Below, piece after piece: positions 1 to 12,359 of a stretch of 64,000 nucleotides of DNA. The position numbers were made by a program, and so were the translations under genes. Every line of letters begins with the position of its first letter. Position 1 is the stretch's first letter. Source of the DNA: Pristionchus mayeri (lineage: Eukaryota > Nematoda > Chromadorea > Rhabditida > Neodiplogasteridae); assembly GCA_036245805.1 (NCBI GenBank), contig BTRK01000006.1:31004901-31068900 (forward strand). Reading direction: 5' to 3'. The notes under the pieces were generated by a model. It ran no database searches, was not told the origin of the DNA, and saw nothing but the letters and a program-made list of their open reading frames with translations.

Positions 1-28
1 GAATGCCACTGTTGGCTGTCCCTAGTCA
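1..28 (+). repeat. Reference (canonical) monomer
   Basis: First complete monomer and also the commonest form in the window. It is used here as the numbering reference. It starts GAATGCCACT, has the TGTTGGCTG core in the middle and ends CCCTAGTCA. The true biological start of the unit is unknown; the phase chosen is arbitrary. Confidence 0.95.
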
Positions 29-154
29 GAATGCCACTGTTGGCTGTCCCTAGTCAGAATGCCACTGTTGGCTGTCCCTAATCAGATTGCCACTGTTGGC
101 TGTCCCTAGTCAGAATGCCACTGTTGGCTGTCCCTAGTCAGAATGCTACTGTTG

Positions 155-1983
155 GCTGTCCCTAGTCAGATTGCCACTGTTGGTTGTCCCTAGTCAGAAT
201 GCCACTGTTGGCTGTCCCTAGTCAGAATGCTACTGTTGGCTGTCCCTAGACAGAATGCCACTGTTGGCTGTCCCTAGTCAGAATGCCACTGTTGGCTGTC
301 CCTAGTCAGAATGCCACTGTTGGCTGTCCCTAGTCAGAATTCCACTGTTGGCTGCCCCTAGTCAGAATGCCACTGTTGGCTGTCCCTAGTCAGAATTCCA
401 CTGTTAGCTATCCCTAGTCAGAATGCCACTGTTGGTTGTCCCTAGTCAGAATGCCACTGTTGGTTGTCCCTAGTCAGAATTCCACTGTTAGCTATCCCTA
501 GTCAGAATGCCACTGTTGGCTGTCCCTAGTCAGAATGCCACTGTTGGCTGTCCCTAGACAGAATGCCACTGTTGGCTGTCCCTAGTCAGAATGCCACTGT
601 TGGCTGTCCCTAGTCAGAATTCCACTGTTAGCTATCCCTAGTCAGAATGCCACTGTTGGTTGTCCCTAGTCAGAATGCCACTGTTGGCTGTCCCTAGTCA
701 GAATGCTACTGTTGGCTGTCCCTAGACAGAATGCCACTGTTGGCTGTCCCTAGTCAGAATGCCACTGTTGGCTGTCCCTAGTCAGAATGCCACTGTTGGC
801 TGTCCCTAGTCAGAATGCCACTGTTGGCTGTCCCTAGTCAGATTGCCACTGTTGGCTGTCCCTAGTCAGAATGTCACTGTTGGCTTTCCCTAGTCACAAT
901 GCCACTGTTGGTTGTCCCTAGTCAGAATGCCACTGTTGGCTGTCCCTAGTCAGAATGCCACTGTTGGCTGTCCCTAGTCAGATTGCCACAGTTGGTTGCC
1001 CTAGTCAGAATGCCACAGTTGGCTGTCCCTAGTCAGAATGCCACTGTTGGCTGTCCCTAGTCAGAATGCCACTGCTGGCTGTCCCTAGTCAGAATGCCAC
1101 TGTTGGCTGTCCCTAATCAGATTGCCACAGTTGGCTGTCCCTAGTCAGAATGCCACTGTTGGCTGTCCCTAGTCAGAATGCTACTGTTGGCTGTCCCTAG
1201 TCAGATTGCCACTGTTGGTTGTCCCTAGTCAGAATGCCACTGTTGGCTGTCCCTAGACAGAATGCCACTGTTGGCTGTCCCTAGTCAGATTGCCACTGTT
1301 GGTTGTCCCTAGTCAGAATGCCACTGTTGGCTGTCCCTAGTCAGAATGCTACTGTTGGCTGTCCCTAGACAGAATGCCACTGTTGGCTGTCCCTAGTCAG
1401 AATGCCACTGTTGGCTGTCCCTAGTCAGAATGCCACTGTTGGCTGTCCCTAGTCAGAATTCCACTGTTGGCTGCCCCTAGTCAGAATGCCACTGTTGGCT
1501 GTCCCTAGTCAGAATTCCACTGTTAGCTATCCCTAGTCAGAATGCCACTGTTGGTTGTCCCTAGTCAGAATGCCACTGTTGGTTGTCCCTAGTCAGAATT
1601 CCACTGTTAGCTATCCCTAGTCAGAATGCCACTGTTGGCTGTCCCTAGTCAGAATGCCACTGTTGGCTGTCCCTAGACAGAATGCCACTGTTGGCTGTCC
1701 CTAGTCAGAATGCCACTGTTGGCTGTCCCTAGTCAGAATTCCACTGTTAGCTATCCCTAGTCAGAATGCCACTGTTGGTTGTCCCTAGTCAGAATGCCAC
1801 TGTTGGCTGTCCCTAGTCAGAATGCTACTGTTGGCTGTCCCTAGACAGAATGCCACTGTTGGCTGTCCCTAGTCAGAATGCCACTGTTGGCTGTCCCTAG
1901 TCAGAATGCCACTGTTGGCTGTCCCTAGTCAGAATGCCACTGTTGGCTGTCCCTAGTCAGATTGCCACTGTTGGCTGTCCCTA
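155..1983. repeat. 1,119-bp-offset duplication (40 monomers minus 1 bp)
   Basis: Bases about 155-864 match about 1,274-1,983 at an offset of 1,119, which is 40 x 28 minus 1. The missing base is the deletion in the 27-bp monomer lying between the copies. Shared markers include a G5T monomer with TGCCCC (T19C) near 351 and 1,470, paired G5T/G14A/G18A monomers, and T26A monomers near 249 and 1,369. Matching stops near 864, where the upstream copy has C6T/G18T and the downstream copy has T26A. The offset shows that the 1-bp deletion sits outside both matching blocks. Confidence 0.85.
981..1007. repeat. 27-bp monomer, only length variant seen
   Basis: This copy carries A3T, T10A and C16T and reads GGTTGCCCTAG where neighbours read GGTTGTCCCTAG, so one base of the TGTCCC stretch is lost. 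Monomers start at 1 modulo 28 before it and at 0 modulo 28 after it, through to the end of the window. It could be a real 1-bp deletion or an uncorrected sequencing error. Confidence 0.9.
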
Positions 1984-3374
1984 GACAGAATGCCACTGTT
2001 GGTTGTCCCTAGTCAGAATGCCACTGTTGGTTGTCCCTAGTCAGAATTCCACTGTTAGCTATCCCTAGTCAGAATGCCACTGTTGGCTGTCCCTAGACAG
2101 AATGCCACTGTTGGCTGTCCCTAGTCAGATTGCCACTGTTGGCTGTCCCTAGTCAGAATGCCACTGTTGGCTGTCCCTAGTCAGAATGCTACTGTTGGCT
2201 GTCCCTAGTCAGATTGCCACTGTTGGTTGTCCCTAGTCAGAATGCCACTGTTGGCTGTCCCTAGTCAGAATGCTACTGTTGGCTGTCCCTAGTCAGAATG
2301 CCACTGTTGGCTGTCCCTAGTCAGAATTCCACTGTTAGCTATCCCTAGTCAGAATGCCACTGTTGGTTGTCCCTAGTCAGAATGCCACTGTTGGTTGTCC
2401 CTAGTCAGAATTCCACTGTTAGCTATCCCTAGTCAGAATGCCACTGTTGGCTGTCCCTAGTCAGAATGCCACTGTTGGCTGTCCCTAGACAGAATGCCAC
2501 TGTTGGCTGTCCCTAGTCAGATTGCCACTGTTGGTTGTCCCTAGTCAGAATGCCACTGTTGGCTGTCCCTAGTCAGAATGCTACTGTTGGCTGTCCCTAG
2601 ACAGAATGCCACTGTTGGCTGTCCCTAGTCAGAATGCCACTGTTGGCTGTCCCTAGTCAGAATGCCACTGTTGGCTGTCCCTAGTCAGAATGCCACTGTT
2701 GGCTGTCCCTAGTCAGATTGCCACTGTTGGCTGTCCCTAGTCAGAATGTCACTGTTGGCTTTCCCTAGTCAGAATGCCACTGTTGGCTGTCCCTAGTCAG
2801 AATGCCACTGTTGGCTGTCCCTAGTCAGAATGCCACTGTTGGCTGTCCCTAGTCAGATTGCCACTGTTGGCTGTCCCTAGTCAGAATGTCACTGTTGGTT
2901 GTCCCTAGTCAGAATGCCACAGTTGGCTGTCCCTAGTCAGAATGCCACTGTTGGCTGTCCCTAGTCAGAATGCCACTGTTGGCTGTCCCTAGTCAGATTG
3001 CCACTGTTGGCTGTCCCTAGTCAGAATGTCACTGTTGGCTTTCCCTAGTCAGAATGCCACTGTTGGTTGTCCCTAGTCAGAATGCCACTGTTGGCTGTCC
3101 CTAGTCAGAATGCCACTGTTGGCTGTCCCTAGTCAGATTGCCACTGTTGGCTGTCCCTAGTCAGAATGTCACTGTTGGCTGTCCCTAGTCAGATTGCCAC
3201 TGTTGGTTGTCCCTAGTCAGAATGCCACTGTTGGCTTTCCCTAGTCAGAATGCTACTGTTGGCTGTCCCTAGACAGAATGCCACTGTTGGCTGTCCCTAG
3301 TCAGAATGCCACTGTTGGCTGTCCCTAGTCAGAATGCCACTGTTGGCTGTCCCTAGTCAGAATGCTACTGTTGG

Positions 3375-4564
3375 TTGTCCCTAGTCAGAATGCCACAGTT
3401 GGCTGTCCCTAGTCAGAATGCCACTGTTGGCTGTCCCTAGTCAGAATGCCACTGTTGGCTGTCCCTAGTCAGATTGCCACTGTTGGCTGTCCCTAGTCAG
3501 AATGTCACTGTTGGCTTTCCCTAGTCAGAATGCCACTGTTGGTTGTCCCTAGTCAGAATGCCACTGTTGGCTGTCCCTAGTCAGAATGCCACTGTTGGCT
3601 GTCCCTAGTCAGATTGCCACTGTTGGCTGTCCCTAGTCAGAATGTCACTGTTGGCTGTCCCTAGTCAGATTGCCACTGTTGGTTGTCCCTAGTCAGAATG
3701 CCACTGTTGGCTTTCCCTAGTCAGAATGCTACTGTTGGCTGTCCCTAGACAGAATGCCACTGTTGGCTGTCCCTAGTCAGAATGCCACTGTTGGCTGTCC
3801 CTAGTCAGAATGCCACTGTTGGCTGTCCCTAGTCAGAATGCTACTGTTGGCTGTCCCTAGACAGAATGCCACTGTTGGCTGTCCCTAGTCAGAATTCCAC
3901 TGTTAGCTATCCCTAGTCAGAATGCCACTGTTGGATGTCCCTAGTCAGAATGCCACTTTTGGCTGTCCCTAGTCAGATTGCCACTGTTGGCTGTCCCTAG
4001 TCAGAATGTCACTGTTGGCTTTCCCTAGTCAGAATGCCACTGTTGGTTGTCCCTAGTCAGAATGCCACTGTTGGCTGTCCCTAGTCAGAATGCCACTGTT
4101 GGTTGTCCCTAGTCAGATTGCCACTGTTGGTTGTCCCTAGTCAGAATGCCACAGTTGGTTGTCCCTAGTCAGAATGCCACAGTTGGCTGTCCCTAGTCAG
4201 AATGCCACTGTTGGCTGTCCCTAGTCAGAATGCCACTGTTGGCTGTCCCTAGTCAGAATGCCACTGTTGGCTGTCCCTAGTCAGATTGCCACTGTTGGCT
4301 GTCCCTAGTCAGAATGCCACTGTTGGCTGTCCCTAGTCAGAATGCCACTGTTGGCTGTCCCTAGTCAGATTGCCACTGTTGGCTGTCCCTAGTCAGAATG
4401 TCACTGTTGGTTGTCCCTAGTCAGAATGCCACAGTTGGCTGTCCCTAGTCAGAATGCCACTGTTGGCTGTCCCTAGTCAGAATTCCACTGTTGGCTGTCC
4501 CTAGTCAGAATGCCACTGTTGGCTGTCCCTAGTCAGATTGCCACTGTTGGCTGTCCCTAGTCAG
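3375..4564. repeat. Higher-order block B, copy 1 (2,436-bp offset)
   Basis: About 42 monomers that match about 5,811-7,000 at an offset of 2,436 bases (87 monomers). Shared markers in order: C7T then T26A, G5T/G14A/G18A, C16A, G11T, C6T/G18T, a pair of T10A monomers, and a rarer G5T monomer without other changes at 4,480 (partner at 6,916). Matching ends near 4,565, where C6T in this copy faces A3T in the other. Confidence 0.8.
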
Positions 4565-4920
4565 AATGTCACTGTTGGCTTTCCCTAGTCAGAATGCCAC
4601 TGTTGGTTGTCCCTAGTCAGAATGCCACTGTTGGCTGTCCCTAGTCAGAATGCCACTGTTGGCTGTCCCTAGTCAGATTGCCACTGTTGGCTGTCCCTAG
4701 TCAGAATGTCACTGTTGGCTGTCTCTAGTCAGATTGCCACTGTTGGTTGTCCCTAGTCAGAATGCCACTGTTGGCTGTCCCTAGTCAGAATGCTACTGTT
4801 GGCTGTCCCTAGACAGAATGCTACTGTTGGCTGTCCCTAGTCAGAATGCCACTGTTGGCTGTCCCTAGTCAGAATGCCACTGTTGGCTGTCCCTAGTCAG
4901 AATGCCACTGTTGGCTGTCC

Positions 4921-5600
4921 CTAGTCAGAATGCTACTGTTGGCTGTCCCTAGACAGAATGCCACTGTTGGCTGTCCCTAGTCAGAATTCCACTGTTAGCT
5001 ATCCCTAGTCAGAATGCCACTGTTGGATGTCCCTAGTCAGAATGCCACTTTTGGCTGTCCCTAGTCAGATTGCCACTGTTGGCTGTCCCTAGTCAGAATG
5101 TCACTGTTGGCTTTCCCTAGTCAGAATGCCACTGTTGGTTGTCCCTAGTCAGAATGCCACTGTTGGCTGTCCCTAGTCAGAATGCCACTGTTGGCTGTCC
5201 CTAGTCAGATTGCCACTGTTGGTTGTCCCTAGTCAGAATGCCACAGTTGGTTGTCCCTAGTCAGAATGCTACTGTTGGCTGTCCCTAGTCAGATTGCCAC
5301 TGTTGGTTGTCCCTAGTCAGAATGCCACTGTTGGCTGTCCCTAGTCAGAATGCCACTGTTGGCTGTCCCTAGTCAGAATGCCACTGTTGGCTGTCCCTAG
5401 TCAGATTGCCACTGTTGGTTGTCCCTAGTCAGAATGCCACTGTTGGCTGTCCCTAGTCAGAATGCCACTGTTGGCTGTCCCTAGTCAGAATGCTACTGTT
5501 GGCTGTCCCTAGTCAGAATGCCACTGTTGGCTGTCCCTAGTCAGAATGCCACTGTTGGCTGTCCCTAGTCAGAATGCCACTGTTGGCTGTCCCTAGTCAG
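4921..5600. repeat. Higher-order block C, copy 1 (5,320-bp offset)
   Basis: Bases 4,921 to about 5,600 match 10,241 to about 10,920 at an offset of 5,320 bases (190 monomers), with no difference seen until A at 5,602 faces T at 10,922. The block contains C7T/T26A, G5T/G14A/G18A, C16A/G11T, C6T/G18T and T10A/C16T monomers in the same order. Confidence 0.8.
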
Positions 5601-5810
5601 AATGCCACTGTTGGCTGTCCCTAGTCAGATTGCCACTGTTGGCTGTCCCTAGTCAGAATGTCACTGTTGGCTTTCCCTAGTCAGAATGCCACTGTTGGCT
5701 GTCCCTAGTCAGAATGCCACTGTTGGCTGTCCCTAGTCAGAATGCCACTGTTGGCTGTCCCTAGTCAGATTGCCACTGTTGGCTGTCCCTAGTCAGAATG
5801 TCACTGTTGG

Positions 5811-7000
5811 TTGTCCCTAGTCAGAATGCCACAGTTGGCTGTCCCTAGTCAGAATGCCACTGTTGGCTGTCCCTAGTCAGAATGCCACTGTTGGCTGTCC
5901 CTAGTCAGATTGCCACTGTTGGCTGTCCCTAGTCAGAATGTCACTGTTGGCTTTCCCTAGTCAGAATGCCACTGTTGGTTGTCCCTAGTCAGAATGCCAC
6001 TGTTGGCTGTCCCTAGTCAGAATGCCACTGTTGGCTGTCCCTAGTCAGATTGCCACTGTTGGCTGTCCCTAGTCAGAATGTCACTGTTGGCTGTCCCTAG
6101 TCAGATTGCCACTGTTGGTTGTCCCTAGTCAGAATGCCACTGTTGGCTTTCCCTAGTCAGAATGCTACTGTTGGCTGTCCCTAGACAGAATGCCACTGTT
6201 GGCTGTCCCTAGTCAGAATGCCACTGTTGGCTGTCCCTAGTCAGAATGCCACTGTTGGCTGTCCCTAGTCAGAATGCTACTGTTGGCTGTCCCTAGACAG
6301 AATGCCACTGTTGGCTGTCCCTAGTCAGAATTCCACTGTTAGCTATCCCTAGTCAGAATGCCACTGTTGGATGTCCCTAGTCAGAATGCCACTTTTGGCT
6401 GTCCCTAGTCAGATTGCCACTGTTGGCTGTCCCTAGTCAGAATGTCACTGTTGGCTTTCCCTAGTCAGAATGCCACTGTTGGTTGTCCCTAGTCAGAATG
6501 CCACTGTTGGCTGTCCCTAGTCAGAATGCCACTGTTGGTTGTCCCTAGTCAGATTGCCACTGTTGGTTGTCCCTAGTCAGAATGCCACAGTTGGTTGTCC
6601 CTAGTCAGAATGCCACAGTTGGCTGTCCCTAGTCAGAATGCCACTGTTGGCTGTCCCTAGTCAGAATGCCACTGTTGGCTGTCCCTAGTCAGAATGCCAC
6701 TGTTGGCTGTCCCTAGTCAGATTGCCACTGTTGGCTGTCCCTAGTCAGAATGCCACTGTTGGCTGTCCCTAGTCAGAATGCCACTGTTGGCTGTCCCTAG
6801 TCAGATTGCCACTGTTGGCTGTCCCTAGTCAGAATGTCACTGTTGGTTGTCCCTAGTCAGAATGCCACAGTTGGCTGTCCCTAGTCAGAATGCCACTGTT
6901 GGCTGTCCCTAGTCAGAATTCCACTGTTGGCTGTCCCTAGTCAGAATGCCACTGTTGGCTGTCCCTAGTCAGATTGCCACTGTTGGCTGTCCCTAGTCAG
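5811..7000. repeat. Higher-order block B, copy 2
   Basis: Second copy of the block at 3,375-4,564. The marker order C7T, T26A, G5T/G14A/G18A, C16A, G11T, C6T/G18T is kept across about 1.2 kb. Bases 6,541 to about 6,930 match again near 11,441-11,830 at an offset of 4,900 bases (175 monomers), so this segment was copied more than once. Confidence 0.8.
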
Positions 7001-10000
7001 ATTGCCACTGTTGGCTGTCCCTAGTCAGAATGTCACTGTTGGCTTTCCCTAGTCAGAATGCCACTGTTGGCTGTCCCTAGTCAGAATGCCACTGTTGGCT
7101 GTCCCTAGTCAGATTGCCACTGTTGGCTGTCCCTAGTCAGAATGTCACTGTTGGCTGTCCCTAGTCAGATTGCCACTGTTGGTTGTCCCTAGTCAGAATG
7201 CCACAGTTGGCTGTCCCTAGTCAGAATGCCACTGTTGGCTGTCCCTAGTCAGAATTCCACTGTTGGCTGTCCCTAGTCAGAATGCCACTGTTGGCTGTCC
7301 CTAGTCAGATTGCCACTGTTGGCTGTCCCTAGTCAGAATGTCACTGTTGGCTTTCCCTAGTCAGAATGCCACTGTTGGTTGTCCCTAGTCAGAATGTCAC
7401 TGTTGGCTTTCCCTAGTCAGAATGCCACTGTTGGTTGTCCCTAGTCAGAATGCCACTGTTGGCTGTCCCTAGTCAGAACGCCACTGTTGGCTGTCCCTAG
7501 TCAGATTGCCACTGTTGGTTGTCCCTAGTCAGAATGCCACAGTTGGTTGTCCCTAGTCAGAATGCTACTGTTGGCTGTCCCTAGTCAGAATGTCACTGTT
7601 GGCTTTCCCTAGTCAGAATGCCACTGTTGGTTGTCCCTAGTCAGAATGCCACTGTTGGCTGTCCCTAGTCAGAATGCCACTGTTGGCTGTCCCTAGTCAG
7701 ATTACCACTGTTGGTTGTCCCTAGTCAGAATGCCACAGTTGGTTGTCCCTAGTCAGAATGCTACTGTTGGCTGTCCCTAGTCAGAATGCCACTGTTGGCT
7801 GTCCCTAGTCAGAATGCCACTGTTGGCTGTCCCTAGTCAGAATGCCACTGTTGGCTGTCCCTAGTCAGATTGCCACTGTTGGTTGTCCCTAGTCAGAATG
7901 CCACTGTTGGCTGTCCCTAGTCAGAATGCCACTGTTGGCTGTCCCTAGTCAGAATGCTACTGTTGGCTGTCCCTAGTCAGAATGCCACTGTTGGCTGTCC
8001 CTAGTCAGAATGCCACTGTTGGCTGTCCCTAGTCAGAATGCCACTGTTGGCTGTCCCTAGTCAGATTGCCACTGTTGGCTGTCCCTAGTCAGAATGCCAC
8101 TGTTGGCTGTCCCTAGTCAGAATGCCACTGTTGGCTGTCCCTAGTCAGATTGCCACTGTTGGTTGTCCCTAGTCAGAATTCCACAGTTGGTTGTCCCTAG
8201 TCAGAATGCTACTGTTGGCTGTCCCTAGTCAGATTGCCACTGTTGGTTGTCCCTAGTCAGAATGCCACTGTTGGCTGTCCCTAGTCAGAATGCTACTGTT
8301 GGCTGTCCCTAGACAGAATGCCACTGTTGGCTGTCCCTAGTCAGAATGCCACTGTTGGCTGTCCCTAGTCAGAATGCCACTGTTGGCTGTCCCTAGTCAG
8401 AATGCCACTGTTGGCTGTCCCTAGTCAGATTGCCACTGTTGGCTGTCCCTAGTCAGAATGCCACTGTTGGATGTCCCTAGTCAGAATGCCACTTTTGGCT
8501 GTCCTTAGTCAGATTGCCACTGTTGGCTGTCCCTAGTCAGAATGCCACTGTTGGCTGTCCCTAGTCAGAATGCCACTTTTGGCTGTCCCTAGTCAGAATG
8601 CCACTGTTGGATGTCCCTAGTCAGAATGCCACTTTTGGCTGTCCCTAGTCAGATTGCCACTGTTGGCTGTCCCTAGTCAGAATGTCACTGTTGGCTTTCC
8701 CTAGTCAGAATGCCACTGTTGGTTGTCCCTAGTCAGAATGCCACTGTTGGCTGTCCCTAGTCAGAATGCCACTGTTGGCTGTCCCTAGTCAGAATGCCAC
8801 TGTTGGCTGTCCCTAGTCAGATTGCCACTTTTGGCTGTCCCTAGTCAGATTGCCACTGTTGGCTATCCCTAGTCAGAATGTCACTGTTGGCTTTCCCTAG
8901 TCAGAATGCCACTGTTGGTTGTCCCTAGTCAGAATGCCACTGTTGGTTGTCCCTAGTCAGAATGCCACTGTTGGCTGTCCCTAGTCAGAATGCCACTGTT
9001 GGCTGTCCCTAGTCAGAATGCTACTGTTGGCTGTCCCTAGACAGAATGCCACTGTTGGCTGTCCCTAGTCAGAATGCTACTGTTGGCTGTCCCTAGACAG
9101 AATGCCACTGTTGGCTGTCCCTAGTCAGAATTCCACTGTTAGCTATCCCTAGTCAGAATGCCACTGTTGGATGTCCCTAGTCAGAATGCCACTTTTGGCT
9201 GTCCCTAGTCAGATTGCCACTGTTGGCTGTCCCTAGTCAGAATGTCACTGTTGGCTTTCCCTAGTCAGAATGCCACTGTTGGTTGTCCCTAGTCAGAATG
9301 CCACTGTTGGCTGTCCCTAGTCAGAATGCCACTGTTGGCTGTCCCTAGTCAGAATGCCACTGTTGGCTGTCCCTAGTCAGATTGCCACTGTTGGTTGTCC
9401 CTAGTCAGAATGCCACTGTTGGCTGTCCCTAGTCAGAATGCCACTGTTGGCTGTCCCTAGTCAGAATGCTACTGTTGGCTGTCCCTAGACAGAATGCCAC
9501 TGTTGGCTGTCCCTAGTCAGAATGCTACTGTTGGCTGTCCCTAGACAGAATGCCACTGTTGGCTGTCCCTAGTCAGAATTCCACTGTTAGCTATCCCTAG
9601 TCAGAATGCCACTGTTGGATGTCCCTAGTCAGAATGCCACTTTTGGCTGTCCCTAGTCAGATTGCCACTGTTGGCTGTCCCTAGTCAGAATGTCACTGTT
9701 GGCTTTCCCTAGTCAGAATGCCACTGTTGGTTGTCCCTAGTCAGAATGCCACTGTTGGCTGTCCCTAGTCAGAATGCCACTGTTGGTTGTCCCTAGTCAG
9801 ATTGCCACTGTTGGTTGTCCCTAGTCAGAATGCCACAGTTGGTTGTCCCTAGTCAGAATGCCACAGTTGGCTGTCCCTAGTCAGAATGCCACTGTTGGCT
9901 GTCCCTAGTCAGAATGCCACTGTTGGCTGTCCCTAGTCAGAATGCCACTGTTGGCTGTCCCTAGTCAGATTGCCACTGTTGGCTGTCCCTAGTCAGAATG

Positions 10001-10240
10001 CCACTGTTGGCTGTCCCTAGTCAGAATGCCACTGTTGGCTGTCCCTAGTCAGATTGCCACTGTTGGCTGTCCCTAGTCAGAATGCCACTGTTGGCTGTCC
10101 CTAGTCAGAATGCCACTGTTGGCTGTCCCTAGTCAGAATGCCACTGTTGGATGTCCCTAGTCAGAATGCCACTTTTGGCTGTCCCTAGTCAGAATGCCAC
10201 TGTTGGCTGTCCCTAGTCAGAATGCCACTGTTGGCTGTCC

Positions 10241-10920
10241 CTAGTCAGAATGCTACTGTTGGCTGTCCCTAGACAGAATGCCACTGTTGGCTGTCCCTAG
10301 TCAGAATTCCACTGTTAGCTATCCCTAGTCAGAATGCCACTGTTGGATGTCCCTAGTCAGAATGCCACTTTTGGCTGTCCCTAGTCAGATTGCCACTGTT
10401 GGCTGTCCCTAGTCAGAATGTCACTGTTGGCTTTCCCTAGTCAGAATGCCACTGTTGGTTGTCCCTAGTCAGAATGCCACTGTTGGCTGTCCCTAGTCAG
10501 AATGCCACTGTTGGCTGTCCCTAGTCAGATTGCCACTGTTGGTTGTCCCTAGTCAGAATGCCACAGTTGGTTGTCCCTAGTCAGAATGCTACTGTTGGCT
10601 GTCCCTAGTCAGATTGCCACTGTTGGTTGTCCCTAGTCAGAATGCCACTGTTGGCTGTCCCTAGTCAGAATGCCACTGTTGGCTGTCCCTAGTCAGAATG
10701 CCACTGTTGGCTGTCCCTAGTCAGATTGCCACTGTTGGTTGTCCCTAGTCAGAATGCCACTGTTGGCTGTCCCTAGTCAGAATGCCACTGTTGGCTGTCC
10801 CTAGTCAGAATGCTACTGTTGGCTGTCCCTAGTCAGAATGCCACTGTTGGCTGTCCCTAGTCAGAATGCCACTGTTGGCTGTCCCTAGTCAGAATGCCAC
10901 TGTTGGCTGTCCCTAGTCAG
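10241..10920. repeat. Higher-order block C, copy 2
   Basis: Second copy of the block at 4,921-5,600. The copies are separated by 4.6 kb of differently arranged monomers, so this is a dispersed copy within the array and not a simple neighbouring tandem unit. Confidence 0.8.
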
Positions 10921-12359
10921 ATTGCCACTGTTGGCTGTCCCTAGTCAGAATGCCACTGTTGGCTGTCCCTAGTCAGAATGCCACTGTTGGCTGTCCCTAG
11001 TCAGATTGCCACTGTTGGTTGTCCCTAGTCAGAATTCCACAGTTGGTTGTCCCTAGTCAGAATGCTACTGTTGGCTGTCCCTAGTCAGATTGCCACTGTT
11101 GGTTGTCCCTAGTCAGAATGCCACTGTTGGCTGTCCCTAGTCAGAATGCTACTGTTGGCTGTCCCTAGACAGAATGCCACTGTTGGCTGTCCCTAGTCAG
11201 AATGCCACTGTTGGCTGTCCCTAGTCAGAATGCCACTGTTGGCTGTCCCTAGTCAGAATGCCACTGTTGGCTGTCCCTAGTCAGATTGCCACTGTTGGCT
11301 GTCCCTAGTCAGAATGCCACTGTTGGCTGTCCCTAGTCAGAATGCTACTGTTGGCTGTCCCTAGACAGAATGCCACTGTTGGCTGTCCCTAGTCAGAATG
11401 CCACTGTTGGCTGTCCCTAGTCAGAATGCCACTGTTGGTTGTCCCTAGTCAGATTGCCACTGTTGGTTGTCCCTAGTCAGAATGCCACAGTTGGTTGTCC
11501 CTAGTCAGAATGCCACAGTTGGCTGTCCCTAGTCAGAATGCCACTGTTGGCTGTCCCTAGTCAGAATGCCACTGTTGGCTGTCCCTAGTCAGAATGCCAC
11601 TGTTGGCTGTCCCTAGTCAGATTGCCACTGTTGGCTGTCCCTAGTCAGAATGCCACTGTTGGCTGTCCCTAGTCAGAATGCCACTGTTGGCTGTCCCTAG
11701 TCAGATTGCCACTGTTGGCTGTCCCTAGTCAGAATGTCACTGTTGGTTGTCCCTAGTCAGAATGCCACAGTTGGCTGTCCCTAGTCAGAATGCCACTGTT
11801 GGCTGTCCCTAGTCAGAATTCCACTGTTGGCTGTCCCTAGTCAGAATGCCACTGTTGGCTGTCCCTAGTCAGATTGCCACTGTTGGCTGTCCCTAGTCAG
11901 AATGTCACTGTTGGCTTTCCCTAGTCAGAATGCCACTGTTGGTTGTCCCTAGTCAGAATGCCACTGTTGGCTGTCCCTAGTCAGAATGCCACTGTTGGCT
12001 GTCCCTAGTCAGAATGTCACTGTTGGCTGTCCCTAGTCAGAATGCTACTGTTGGCTGTCCCTAGTCAGAATGCCACTGTTGGCTGTCCCTAGTCAGATTG
12101 CCACTGTTGGTTGTCCCTAGTCAGAATGCCACTGTTGGCTGTCCCTAGTCAGAATGCTACTGTTGGCTGTCCCTAGTCAGAATGCCACTGTTGGCTGTCC
12201 CTAGTCAGAATGCCACTGTTGGCTGTCCCTAGTCAGAATGCTACTGTTGGCTGTCCCTAGACAGAATGCCACTGTTGGCTGTCCCTAGTCAGAATTCCAC
12301 TGTTAGCTATCCCTAGTCAGAATGCCACTGTTGGATGTCCCTAGTCAGAATGCCACTTT

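Larger units (their letters stand above)
1..3920. repeat. Zone 1: array without C16A or G11T monomers
   Basis: About 140 monomers. Besides the canonical form it holds A3T (GATTGCC), C7T (GAATGCTAC), C6T with G18T, T10A, C16T, T26A (CTAGACAG), and G5T coupled to G14A and G18A (ending TTAGCTATCCC). C16A (GGATGTCC) and G11T (CACTTTTGG) monomers, common further on, were not seen before about 3,930. It holds the only monomer of abnormal length. No gene or other feature is visible. Confidence 0.8.

Noticed and set aside
76..1120. Telomere-like CCCTAA (G25A monomers near 76-81 and 1,112-1,117)
   Set aside because: Only isolated single-base variants of the normal CCCTAG were seen; there is no tandem CCCTAA run. 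CCCTAG in each monomer is spaced 28 bases apart, unlike a telomere.
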